Below, one piece after another: positions 1 to 6,184 of a stretch of DNA of 7,656 nucleotides. This DNA is from Bacteroidales bacterium (GTDB lineage Bacteria > Bacteroidota > Bacteroidia > Bacteroidales > VadinHA17). The stretch's first letter is position 1; each line of letters opens with the position of its first letter. The translations under genes and the position numbers were made by a program. The notes under the pieces are model-generated. The model made no database searches. It worked only from the letters and a program-made list of their open reading frames with translations, and was not told the DNA's origin. The stretch lies in NCBI GenBank assembly GCA_015486475.1, contig WFRO01000302.1, forward strand, positions 1 to 7,656, written 5' to 3'.

Positions 1-1
1 C

Positions 2-862
2 CTGCATTTTCTTGGTCTGCAAGCGGGAGACAAAGCCCTCCTTTGCCTGCCTGCACGCTATATCGCCGGCAGGATGATGATCGTACGGGCCCTTACCGGC
101 GGGCTGGATCTTTATCTCACACAACCTGTGACAAAACCTGAGATCGACAGTAGTTATGACTTCTCCGCCATGACCCCCCAGCAGGCGGGAAATATCCTGC
201 ACGCCGGTGGTGGCAGGCAAAAGCTTACCCGGATAAAAAAACTCCTTCTCGGCGGAGGCCCTCTGCCCTCCGGCCTGGAAGAAGAGTTATCCTCTCTGCC
301 AACAGAGATCTTCCATACCTACGGCATGACGGAGACTTTCTCTCACATCGCCCTGCGCAGGATCACCGGACCGGACCGCTCTTCCCTCTTCAGCCCTCTG
401 CCCGCAGTGCAGGTCTCCCTCTCCGGTGAAGACACCCTCATCATCCATGCCCCCCACCTGATGCGGGAAGCCGTTTATACGCACGACCTGGCCGTGATCG
501 ATACGCAGGGCCGGTTTCGCATCACCGGGAGAAGCGACAACCTGATCAATACCGGTGGGGTGAAGGTCTCCCCGGAAATTCTGGAAGAACAGCTGCAGGA
601 TAAGCTATCCTTTCCTTTTTTTATCGGCGGGCTGGCCGACCCCCTGCTGGGAGAAAAAGTTGTGCTGATCATGCGGGGTCCCGCCCCGGATCCTCCCGCT
701 CTGGAGGAGATCAGAAAAGCTGTCAGCACGCTGCCCGACAGGATCGGCAGACCCCGCCAACTGATCATTACAGGATCTTTTTTATACACACGTACAGGCA
801 AGTTACGCCGGCAGGAAAGCATGAAGATCGCTGAAAAAAAGGGGATCTTTTATGATCTCTGA
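2..862 (+). CDS. menE: o-succinylbenzoate-CoA ligase (MenE), 5'-truncated by the window edge
   Basis: This is the C-terminal 286 residues of an ANL-superfamily acyl-CoA ligase. The frame is open from base 2, well upstream of the first Met codons at 74, and the upstream residues (GDKALLCLPARYIAG) are typical MenE, so 74 is not the start. MenE activates o-succinylbenzoate with ATP and joins it to CoA in menaquinone synthesis, in the cytoplasm. Visible motifs are YGMTET at 320-337 (adenylate-binding A5 motif), TGRSDNLINTGG followed by KVSPE from 524 (A8 hinge and start of the C-terminal lid domain), and TGKLRR at 794-811, whose Lys is the usual catalytic A10 lysine. The Ser/Thr-rich P-loop motif and roughly the first 70-90 residues lie outside the window. 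The choice of MenE over other acyl-CoA ligases rests on overall resemblance to the short Bacteroidetes MenE. Neighbouring men genes upstream would confirm it. Confidence 0.88.
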   Translation: MHFLGLQAGDKALLCLPARYIAGRMMIVRALTGGLDLYLTQPVTKPEIDSSYDFSAMTPQQAGNILHAGGGRQKLTRIKKLLLGGGPLPSGLEEELSSLPTEIFHTYGMTETFSHIALRRITGPDRSSLFSPLPAVQVSLSGEDTLIIHAPHLMREAVYTHDLAVIDTQGRFRITGRSDNLINTGGVKVSPEILEEQLQDKLSFPFFIGGLADPLLGEKVVLIMRGPAPDPPALEEIRKAVSTLPDRIGRPRQLIITGSFLYTRTGKLRRQESMKIAEKKGIFYDL

Positions 863-945
863 TCATTTCACTCTTGCAAATTTCCCTTTTATTTCTTATT
901 TTAGAAAACCTCTGAAAAAGAGCCTGAAATTGAAAGGGAAAATCC

Positions 946-3093
946 ATGTATCTGACGAGAGAAGTAAAGAACAGGGTAAAGGATCATCTTCAGGAGCAAC
1001 TCTCCGCATTGAAGGGATATGCATTTCAGAGCAATTCTTACGAACAGTTCATACAACACCTGCGTAAGCATGCCCATGCCATCCTGAAAGAGAATCCCGT
1101 TGCATTTGCCTTCTACAAATATGAACGAAGGGGAAGAGCTGCTTATGAACAGTTGCGCTGGTGCGATCTGGCAGCCATCCGTCTGATGGATTACGCTGAT
1201 CATGCCGGTTTGGAACTGGAAGATCCCAACCGGCAGGGAGAGAAGATCCTTTCCGATCCGTTGCAATTGTTGTGGAAAGGGATCTATGAAGATCTGCCTC
1301 TCCACCCAGATCTCATTGAAGACTTCCATCAGCTCTTCCGCCAGTTGAACGTCCGGGAAAAATTGCCGTTGCCTTCCCGGAAGACGGTTCGGGCATGGAT
1401 GGACCGTCACCCCTCGGGTCTGGACGAGGAGATCATTGCACAACGGGAAAAAAACCGGGACCGTATTCTGGGCTGGTTCATCCGCAAGATCGATGAAGGA
1501 CGTATCAACGACCGCAAATATTTTTTCACCACCGAAAAGAGTTTTGAGGAGAAGCTTGCCACAGCACGGAGGTGGTGGAAAGAGCGTGTTTTCCATTTGC
1601 GTTTCGCGATCCGTGATCCGGAGGTCTTGCAGGACATCCTGGAGGGGACCCTCCCTGAGAGCACCATGAAAGTATTGCTGGCGGCCCGTAAAAAAGGGAT
1701 CCCTTTCTTCATCAACCCTTATTATCTCTCCCTCCTCGATCTCAACAACAACCACTCTGATCTTGCCATACGGGCTTACATGCTTTACTCGCGCCAGCTG
1801 GTGGAGGCTTTCGGGCATATCTCTGCCTGGGAAAAAGAAGACGAGGTGGTGCCGGGGCAGCCCAATGCTGCAGGGTGGCTGCTGCCGCCCTATGACAGCA
1901 TACACCGGCGCTATCCGGAGGTAGCCATCATCATCCCCGACAGCATGGGGAGAGCCTGCGGCGGGCTCTGCTCGGTATGTCAGCGCATGTACGATTTTCA
2001 AAGAGGCCATTTGAGCTTCGACCTGGAGGCCCTCCATACTGCACGGCGGTGGCCTGAAAAGATGAAAGAACTGATGGAGTATTTCCGCACTGACAAACAA
2101 TTGCGCGACATACTTATCACCGGTGGCGATGCCCTGATGGGATCGGACCAGTCACTGGAAAATATCCTGGAAGCTGTTTACCAGATGGCGCTGCAAAAAC
2201 GCCGGGATAACAAAAACCGTCCCGACGGTAAAAAATATGCCGGAATGGTACGGGTCCGGCTGGGCACCCGCCTGCCTGCCTACCTGCCCCAGCGCATCAC
2301 GCCGAAACTGGTGACCCTTCTGCGGGAGTTCCGTAACAAAGCCCGCAGGGCCGGCATACGGCAATTTATCATCCAGACCCATTTCGAGAGCGCTATGGAG
2401 ATCACGCCGGAGAGCCGGCGGGCCATCGCCCTGCTGCTGTCATCGGGATGGACCGTCACCAACCAGCTCGTCTTCACTGCCGCAGCCTCCCGTCTCGGAC
2501 ACGCCGCCAAATTGCGGAAGGTGCTGAATGATGCAGGCGTACTTACTTATTATACCTTCTCCGTAAAAGGCTTCATGGAAAACCAGGAGAATTTTGCCAC
2601 CAATGCCCGGGCCGTGCAAGAGATGGTAGAAGAGAAGAGAGTGGGGCACGTATCACTCCATGCCTCATACAGGATCGCCTCCTTCCCCGAACATGCGGAA
2701 CAGACCAGAGAAAATATCGAACGGTTGCGGAAAGAGGAGAACGTGCCTTTCCTGGCCACCGACCGTACGGTGATGAACCTGCCGGGTGTCGGCAAAAGCA
2801 TGACCTTCCGGGTCATCGGGCTGACCCACGACGGACGGCGTATTCTGGAATTTGATCATGACCGCACCCGTTTCCACAGCCCTATCATAGAAAAAATGGG
2901 GAAGATCCGGATCATTGAATCCAAAAGCATTGCAGCTTATCTGCGACAGATGGAGAAAATGGGAGAAGACATACGCGAATACGAGAATGTGTATGGTTAT
3001 TCCATCGGCGTCACCGAAAAACGCCAGCCGCTGTATGACTATCCGGAAGAAATATACAGGATCACAAAAGAGATCAATCACCTGGAACTGTAG
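946..3093 (+). CDS. KamA-family radical SAM aminomutase (lysine 2,3-aminomutase family), probably glutamate 2,3-aminomutase, long form
   Basis: This 715-residue protein belongs to the PLP-dependent radical SAM aminomutases, which move an amino group from C2 to C3. The [4Fe-4S] cysteines are C338, C342 and C345 (CGGLCSVC). R347, two residues after the last Cys, matches the carboxylate-binding Arg of KamA. ITGGDAL at 391-397 is the SAM-binding GGD segment. RVRLGTRLP at 436-444 followed by LPQRITP at 447-453 are family hallmarks. NLPGVGK at 611-617 gives K617 as the likely PLP Schiff-base lysine. The two aspartates that hold the lysine side chain in Clostridium KamA appear here as K541 and N611, the pair reported for Clostridium difficile glutamate 2,3-aminomutase; beta-glutamate is therefore the inferred product. 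Oddities are about 210 extra N-terminal residues, a segment between K541 and N611 about 33 residues longer than in KamA, and no cysteine after C345, so the C-terminal zinc site is absent. The start is the first Met of the frame, 83 bp after menE. Family certain, substrate inferred. Confidence 0.92.
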   Translation: MYLTREVKNRVKDHLQEQLSALKGYAFQSNSYEQFIQHLRKHAHAILKENPVAFAFYKYERRGRAAYEQLRWCDLAAIRLMDYADHAGLELEDPNRQGEKILSDPLQLLWKGIYEDLPLHPDLIEDFHQLFRQLNVREKLPLPSRKTVRAWMDRHPSGLDEEIIAQREKNRDRILGWFIRKIDEGRINDRKYFFTTEKSFEEKLATARRWWKERVFHLRFAIRDPEVLQDILEGTLPESTMKVLLAARKKGIPFFINPYYLSLLDLNNNHSDLAIRAYMLYSRQLVEAFGHISAWEKEDEVVPGQPNAAGWLLPPYDSIHRRYPEVAIIIPDSMGRACGGLCSVCQRMYDFQRGHLSFDLEALHTARRWPEKMKELMEYFRTDKQLRDILITGGDALMGSDQSLENILEAVYQMALQKRRDNKNRPDGKKYAGMVRVRLGTRLPAYLPQRITPKLVTLLREFRNKARRAGIRQFIIQTHFESAMEITPESRRAIALLLSSGWTVTNQLVFTAAASRLGHAAKLRKVLNDAGVLTYYTFSVKGFMENQENFATNARAVQEMVEEKRVGHVSLHASYRIASFPEHAEQTRENIERLRKEENVPFLATDRTVMNLPGVGKSMTFRVIGLTHDGRRILEFDHDRTRFHSPIIEKMGKIRIIESKSIAAYLRQMEKMGEDIREYENVYGYSIGVTEKRQPLYDYPEEIYRITKEINHLEL

Positions 3094-3174
3094 GAAGCGC
3101 GAAGTTCGATGCTCGATGCTTGAAGGAACGACGAATGATGAATTTCGAGCTTCAAGCTTCAAGCTTCGAGCTTC
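3094..3174. repeat. Imperfect palindrome between convergent genes (possible bidirectional terminator or REP-like element)
   Basis: The left arm 3094-3125 and right arm 3143-3174 can pair with about 24 of 32 Watson-Crick matches plus three G-U pairs, around a 17-nt loop. The left arm begins directly after the stop codon of the aminomutase gene, and the right arm reaches into the stop codon of the convergent MORN gene. There is no downstream T-run on either strand, so it is not a textbook rho-independent terminator. The position and symmetry suggest a shared 3'-end structure, or an intergenic repeat of the kind dispersed in bacterial genomes. Confidence 0.6.
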
Positions 3175-3175
3175 A
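3148..3175. repeat. Four tandem copies of the heptamer AGCTTCA/G
   Basis: Copies lie at 3148-3154, 3155-3161, 3162-3168 (AGCTTCG) and 3169-3175. A degenerate 7-bp rhythm is also visible in the left arm (TTCGA-TGCTCGA-TGCTTGA around 3105-3122). The last copy overlaps the stop codon of the MORN gene on the minus strand. The forward-strand frames through it read as low-complexity peptides (ASSFKLRASSF) and are not believed to be coding. Confidence 0.8.
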
Positions 3176-3703
3176 TCCTTCCCTCTCCCCGTTCACATAT
3201 CTCCCTTCGAACAACACATTCCCTTCCTCGTCCCAGATTGTTTTGAAGCCATGCTCCACATCCTCACGAAAATCCACCTGCATACGCAGGCGGCCGTTGG
3301 GAAAATATTTTTTCTGGGTGCCGTGCAGGCGGTCCTCCTTATAAGACCCCTGTATCTTCAGAGTACCGTTCTCATACCAGATCTTCATGATCCCCTCCCG
3401 GAGACCCCACTGCATATTCACCTCCGACCGTTTCCTGCCGCTGTCATACCACATGGTCATCATACCGTGCTTGTTACCCCTGAAAAAATGGGCTTCCACG
3501 ATCTTTATCCCTTCCGCATTGAACATCCTCACCACTCCGTGACGTCTCCCCTCCTCCACTTCCACCTCTTCCCCGATGGTGCCGTTGTCATGCTTTGAAT
3601 AATAGGTCCCCGAGAACAGCTCACCCGTTCCGGCCAGACAGATGAAGCCATTGATCATCTCCAGATCATCCACCGATACAAAAAGTTTTTCCCTGCTTTC
3701 CAT
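3173..3703 (-). CDS. MORN-repeat protein (YwqK-family, MORN_2 variant)
   Basis: This 176-residue soluble protein is built mostly of repeats of about 23-24 residues with the pattern HG...k.wy.nG.....e..f..g. Units begin near residues 55, 79, 102, 127 and 151; examples are HGMMTMWYDSG, EGIMKIWYENG and HGFKTIWDEEG. This is the MORN_2 repeat found in proteins often annotated as YwqK-family antitoxin. The repeats form beta-hairpin sheets, and no enzymatic function is known. No signal peptide or membrane segment is seen, so a cytoplasmic location is likely. Residues 1-54 are less regular and may contain a degenerate first repeat around 28-54. The start at 3703 is preceded by an A-rich tract (AAGAAAAAAAAG) rather than a Shine-Dalgarno sequence, and a candidate -7 element lies 20 bp upstream. 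No toxin gene is adjacent, so the antitoxin label should not be taken literally. The gene converges on the aminomutase gene and diverges from the DHOD-like gene. Confidence 0.85.
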   Translation of the reverse strand: MESREKLFVSVDDLEMINGFICLAGTGELFSGTYYSKHDNGTIGEEVEVEEGRRHGVVRMFNAEGIKIVEAHFFRGNKHGMMTMWYDSGRKRSEVNMQWGLREGIMKIWYENGTLKIQGSYKEDRLHGTQKKYFPNGRLRMQVDFREDVEHGFKTIWDEEGNVLFEGRYVNGEREG

Positions 3704-3723
3704 AACTTTTTTTTCTTACCCTG

Positions 3724-3731
3724 CAAAAATA
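3724..3731 (-). promoter_or_regulatory. Candidate Bacteroidetes -7 promoter element for the MORN gene
   Basis: Read on the minus strand this is TATTTTTG, an exact match to TAnnTTTG. It would place transcription initiation near 3717-3720, giving a leader of about 15 nt before the ATG at 3703. A -33 TTTG box at the expected distance is not clear. The region is AT-rich, so chance occurrence is possible. Confidence 0.4.
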
Positions 3732-3789
3732 ATCCAAAATCGGCAACAGAAATGCAGGGATACAAAATTTATACGGGCCGGGCGGATCC

Positions 3790-3829
3790 TATAGATATGG
3801 AATGATCGGGTTTATAGATATGTAATAAT
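3790..3829. repeat. Imperfect 17-bp direct repeat, 23-bp period
   Basis: TATAGATATGGAATGAT (3790-3806) and TATAGATATGTAATAAT (3813-3829) match at 15 of 17 positions and start 23 bp apart, close to two helical turns. The core AGATAT recurs inverted as ATATCT at 3868-3873. Such spacing would suit two regulator dimers on one face of the helix, but no regulator is encoded nearby. Confidence 0.55.
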
Positions 3830-3835
3830 TAATGT

Positions 3836-3850
3836 AGGGGCAGTGCCCCT
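3836..3850. repeat. Perfect short palindrome AGGGGCAGTGCCCCT
   Basis: The two 7-nt arms AGGGGCA and TGCCCCT are exact reverse complements around one central G. As RNA it would fold as a 6-bp GC-rich stem with a 3-nt loop. It is a GC-rich island in AT-rich surroundings. No T-tract follows on either strand, so it is not a canonical terminator. It may be an operator or a fragment of a dispersed GC-rich repeat. Confidence 0.55.
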
Positions 3851-3944
3851 GTTCAAAAATGAAAAGAATATCTGCCAATTAATTATACCAATTATAAATT
3901 GCATTATATGTTTTAGAATATGTATTCATTAAAAAAAGGCTTCT

Positions 3945-3952
3945 TATATTTG
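3945..3952 (+). promoter_or_regulatory. Candidate Bacteroidetes -7 promoter element for the DHOD-like/mrp transcription unit
   Basis: TATATTTG is an exact match to TAnnTTTG. Initiation would fall near 3957-3960, giving a leader of about 35 nt to the ATG at 3993. No strong -33 TTTG is visible at the expected distance. It is the best-placed promoter for the following genes, since the downstream spacings are too tight for obvious internal promoters. Confidence 0.5.
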
Positions 3953-3992
3953 CAGCGTTTAATTTTTGAGCCATTCAATAAACCAAAATATC

Positions 3993-4994
3993 ATGGATAT
4001 ATCAGTCAATTATCTGGGGATGAACATTTCCTCTCCGGTGATCGCCGGCAGTTGCAGTATCACGGGGAACATCAGCAATCTTAAAAAGATCGAAGAGAGC
4101 GGAGCGGGTGCCGTTGTGCTCAAATCCATTTTCGAAGAAGAGATTTATCATGAATACCAGCAGGTGATCCGTCAGGAAGGGAACACCTTCCCCGAGGGGT
4201 TGGACGAATACCTTGACTACTATGATTACAAGATCAAGGAAGACAATATCAATAAATACATCAAGCTCATCGGCAATGCCAAGAATGAGATCAGCATTCC
4301 CGTGGTGGCCAGCATCAACTGCGCCCTTTCCGAAGAATGGCTTTTCTTTGCCAAAAAGGTGGAAGAGGCCGGTGCGGATGCCCTGGAACTGAACCTGTTC
4401 ATCATGCCCTCCGACTTTAACAAGGAGTGCACCGACATTGAAGGGATCTACCTCGATATTGCACAAAAGATCACACAGACGGTGAAGATCCCCGTAGCCA
4501 TCAAGATGAGCTATCACTTCTCCAACCTGGGAGGGTTTGTAAAAAAGATCTCTGCCACGGACGTGAAAGGGGTCGTATTGTTCAACCGGTTCTTCCATCC
4601 CGATTTTGACATTGATAATTTCACGGTTAAGCCCACCAATGTACTCAGTGCTCCGTCCGATCTGGCGATCACGCTGCGCTGGGCCTCGCTGCTCTCAGGG
4701 CGTCTGGATTCAGATCTGATCGCCTCGACAGGGGTACACAGCCCGGATGCCCTGATCAAGCTGCTGCTGGCCGGCGCCGACAGCGTACAGGTGGCGTCTG
4801 CTCTTTATACCGAAGGGATCTCTTTCATCGGACAGCTCAACGACGGTCTGAAGCAGTGGATGGAGCGTCATGCTTTTGAGAAGATCGACGACTTCAAAGG
4901 AAAAATGAGCCAGTCCAACAGCCCCAACCCGGCTCTTTACGAAAGAGTCCAGTTCATGAAATATTTCGGGGACAAGAGTTACGATCTTGACTAA
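3993..4994 (+). CDS. Dihydroorotate dehydrogenase-like FMN protein, catalytic residue missing
   Basis: This 333-residue TIM-barrel protein is related to class 1 dihydroorotate dehydrogenases. Visible features are the N-terminal LGMNISSPVIAGS segment, K44 in VVLKS, N134 in LELNL, K171 in PVAIKMS, N198 in VVLFN, and a C-terminal phosphate-binding stretch (STGVHS at 245-250, then GADSVQVASAL at 261-271). These are the positions that usually contact FMN. In true class 1 enzymes the motif reads ELNLSCPN, with Cys as catalytic base (Ser in class 2); here it is ELNLFIMP, with I137 at the Cys position. This fits the DHOD_like subgroup, described as keeping the FMN site but lacking catalytic residues, so a role in pyrimidine synthesis is doubtful. 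An in-frame TTG at 3966 would add nine residues. ATG 3993 is preferred because the family's conserved N-terminus starts there and the TTG lies only a few bases after the inferred transcription start. The gene is 23 bp upstream of mrpE and probably in its operon. Confidence 0.87.
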   Translation: MDISVNYLGMNISSPVIAGSCSITGNISNLKKIEESGAGAVVLKSIFEEEIYHEYQQVIRQEGNTFPEGLDEYLDYYDYKIKEDNINKYIKLIGNAKNEISIPVVASINCALSEEWLFFAKKVEEAGADALELNLFIMPSDFNKECTDIEGIYLDIAQKITQTVKIPVAIKMSYHFSNLGGFVKKISATDVKGVVLFNRFFHPDFDIDNFTVKPTNVLSAPSDLAITLRWASLLSGRLDSDLIASTGVHSPDALIKLLLAGADSVQVASALYTEGISFIGQLNDGLKQWMERHAFEKIDDFKGKMSQSNSPNPALYERVQFMKYFGDKSYDLD

Positions 4995-5017
4995 TCCATT
5001 AACTTACCGATAATAAT

Positions 5018-5530
5018 ATGGAAACTCTATCCGCAGGCGGGAAAATCGCCCGCTTCTTTTTTGCATGGGTGCTTTTGTTTCTGATTTGGCTTATGTTCAC
5101 CAGTACGCTGGCTTTGCAGGAGGTGCTCACGGGTGCCGGCGTTTCTTTCATCATCGCCCTGCCCACCAACCGGTTCTTCACAGAGGTACAGCTATACAGG
5201 TTCAAGCCGCTCCGTCTTTTCTATGTCATTGAATACCTTTTTGTTTTTCTCTGGGCACTTATCGTGGCCAACCTGGATGTGGCGCGCCGCGTGATCTCCC
5301 CCAAACTGCCGATCAATCCGGGTATCGTAAGCTTTAAGACGAAGCTCACCTCCGATTTTGCCAAAATGGTCCTCGCCAACAGCATCACCCTCACACCCGG
5401 GACGCTGAGCGTAGATATCATCGACGACACCTATTACATACACTGGATCGATGTCAAGTCGCTGGACCCGGAGCAATGTAAAAAAGATATTGCAGAACAA
5501 TTCGAAAAGATACTGTTAAAAATTTTCTGA
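5018..5530 (+). CDS. mrpE: Na+/H+ antiporter subunit E (MrpE/MnhE; MbhA-like)
   Basis: This 170-residue membrane subunit belongs to the multisubunit Mrp (CPA3) cation/proton antiporter. Hydrophobic segments lie at about 12-30, 34-50 and 66-86, followed by a soluble C-terminal domain. The family motif is NSITLTPGTLSVDI at 121-134, with the preceding NPGIVSFKT (100-108) also typical. MrpE is needed for assembly of the complex but is not itself thought to be the ion channel. Length is normal for the family. It starts 23 bp after the DHOD-like stop with no intervening terminator, and ends one base before the next ATG, so translation with mrpF is probably coupled. Confidence 0.93.
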   Translation: METLSAGGKIARFFFAWVLLFLIWLMFTSTLALQEVLTGAGVSFIIALPTNRFFTEVQLYRFKPLRLFYVIEYLFVFLWALIVANLDVARRVISPKLPINPGIVSFKTKLTSDFAKMVLANSITLTPGTLSVDIIDDTYYIHWIDVKSLDPEQCKKDIAEQFEKILLKIF

Positions 5531-5531
5531 T

Positions 5532-5792
5532 ATGCTGAACATCATCATCTACATCACGCTGGGATTCATGTTTACGGGGATTTTTTTCTCGACCCTGCGT
5601 TTTATTCTGGGACCCACAGCTGCCGACCGCACTGTAGCCCTCGACACGCTCACCACCATCGCCATGGCGCTGCTGGTGCTGCTCTCGTTTGTTTACAACC
5701 GTTTCATCTACATTGATGTGGCACTTGTTTACGGTGTACTTGGTTTCATCGGCGTGCTTGTCATCGCAAGATATCTGGAGGGAGCCTTATGA
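5532..5792 (+). CDS. mrpF: Na+/H+ antiporter subunit F (MrpF/MnhF; MbhB-like)
   Basis: This 86-residue, almost wholly hydrophobic protein has three predicted membrane helices (about 4-23, 38-55 and 60-81). The conserved loop GPTAADRTVALD at 27-38 between the first two helices is the MrpF signature, and its charged residues D32, R33 and D38 are all present. It is a small integral subunit of the antiporter complex, of typical length. One base separates it from mrpE, and its last four bases overlap the mrpG start (ATGA). Confidence 0.94.
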   Translation: MLNIIIYITLGFMFTGIFFSTLRFILGPTAADRTVALDTLTTIAMALLVLLSFVYNRFIYIDVALVYGVLGFIGVLVIARYLEGAL

Positions 5793-6184
5793 ATGATATA
5801 CTCGATATTTTCGGCATGATACTGCTGCTGATCGGTGGTATTTTCCTCTTCCTGGGAGGGCTGGGTATTTTCCGCATGCCCGACACCTACAACCGTCTGC
5901 AGGCAGGCACCAAAGCCACTACCCTGGGAGGTATGAGCGTGATCCTGAGTGTGGGGATCCTGGAACCGGGCTGGTTCATCAAGACCCTCGTACTTGTGAT
6001 CTTCATTGCCCTTGCCAACCCTATCAGCTCGCATGCTCTGGCCCACGCCAATTACAAACGAGGCAACAAACCCTACCTCAAAGGAGGTCCGGAATATGAC
6101 CAGTACCGTAAAGTATTTGAGCCGGAGGTCAAAGAGACAAAAGATAACACAACTGAAAAAGTCAAAGAGGAGGAAACAGCATGA
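5789..6184 (+). CDS. mrpG: Na+/H+ antiporter subunit G (MrpG/MnhG; MbhC-like)
   Basis: This 131-residue subunit has three membrane helices (about 4-28, 44-60 and 63-80). Diagnostic motifs are GIFRMPDTYNRLQAGTKATT at 26-45 and ANPISSHALAHA at 76-87. It is a structural subunit of the Mrp membrane complex. The C-terminus (about 100-131) is a charged, Lys/Glu-rich hydrophilic tail, longer than in the shortest MrpG proteins, and probably extends into the cytoplasm. Its start overlaps the mrpF stop by 4 bp and a GGAGGGAG tract lies just upstream. Its stop overlaps the next start by 4 bp. Confidence 0.94.
   Translation: MNDILDIFGMILLLIGGIFLFLGGLGIFRMPDTYNRLQAGTKATTLGGMSVILSVGILEPGWFIKTLVLVIFIALANPISSHALAHANYKRGNKPYLKGGPEYDQYRKVFEPEVKETKDNTTEKVKEEETA
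6167..6173 (+). promoter_or_regulatory. Shine-Dalgarno-like site before the MbhD-like gene
   Basis: GAGGAGG lies 7 nt before the ATG at 6181, inside the Glu-rich 3' end of mrpG. Strong Shine-Dalgarno sequences are uncommon in this phylum, so it may simply reflect Glu codons, but its spacing is right for supporting the 6181 start. Confidence 0.4.

Larger units (their letters stand above)
3704..3965. other. AT-rich divergent intergenic region with regulatory-looking structure
   Basis: These 262 bp separate the divergent MORN and DHOD-like genes, and no credible gene lies in them. They hold candidate promoters facing both ways, an imperfect 17-bp direct repeat (3790-3806 and 3813-3829), the palindrome AGGGGCAGTGCCCCT (3836-3850) and the AT-rich dyad CAATTATAAATTG (3889-3901). 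The composition is far more AT-rich than the flanking genes, especially after 3810. Confidence 0.6.

Noticed and set aside
837..866. Small dyads AAAAGGGGATCTTTT and ATGATCTCTGATCAT at the menE end, considered as a terminator
   Set aside because: The stems are only 5-6 bp, AT-rich, and mostly within coding sequence. The following T-rich stretch is interrupted. It could be a weak terminator but is not distinguishable from chance.
870..945. Promoter for the aminomutase gene in the 83-bp gap after menE
   Set aside because: The stretch is T-rich with a TTG near 875, but I find no convincing TAnnTTTG element, so co-transcription with menE is equally likely.
852..1067. A 71-codon plus-strand frame overlapping the end of menE and the start of the aminomutase gene
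   Set aside because: It shares sequence with two well-supported genes in other frames, and the translation has no recognisable motif.
901..2100. A 399-codon open frame on the minus strand inside the aminomutase gene
   Set aside because: It lies wholly antisense to a gene with clear radical SAM motifs. Its translation is rich in Phe, Pro, His and Leu without family motifs, and it fits a shadow of the codon bias on the plus strand.
2915..3598. A 227-codon plus-strand frame covering the aminomutase 3' end and the MORN gene
   Set aside because: It is antisense to the MORN repeats and runs through the heptamer array, giving a low-complexity ASSFKLRASSF stretch. It is an artefact of the repeat.
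3173..3703. Reading the MORN protein as the antitoxin of a toxin-antitoxin pair
   Set aside because: YwqK-family naming suggests this, but no small toxin gene is adjacent. The neighbours are the aminomutase and the DHOD-like gene on the opposite strand.
3704..3965. Riboswitch or small RNA in the divergent intergenic region
   Set aside because: Apart from the short palindrome and AT-rich dyads there is no extended conserved-looking stem structure or terminator, and no riboswitch class is recognisable.
4002..4598. A 198-codon minus-strand frame inside the DHOD-like gene
   Set aside because: It is fully antisense to a recognisable TIM-barrel flavoprotein, has no motif, and has no promoter-like sequence of its own.
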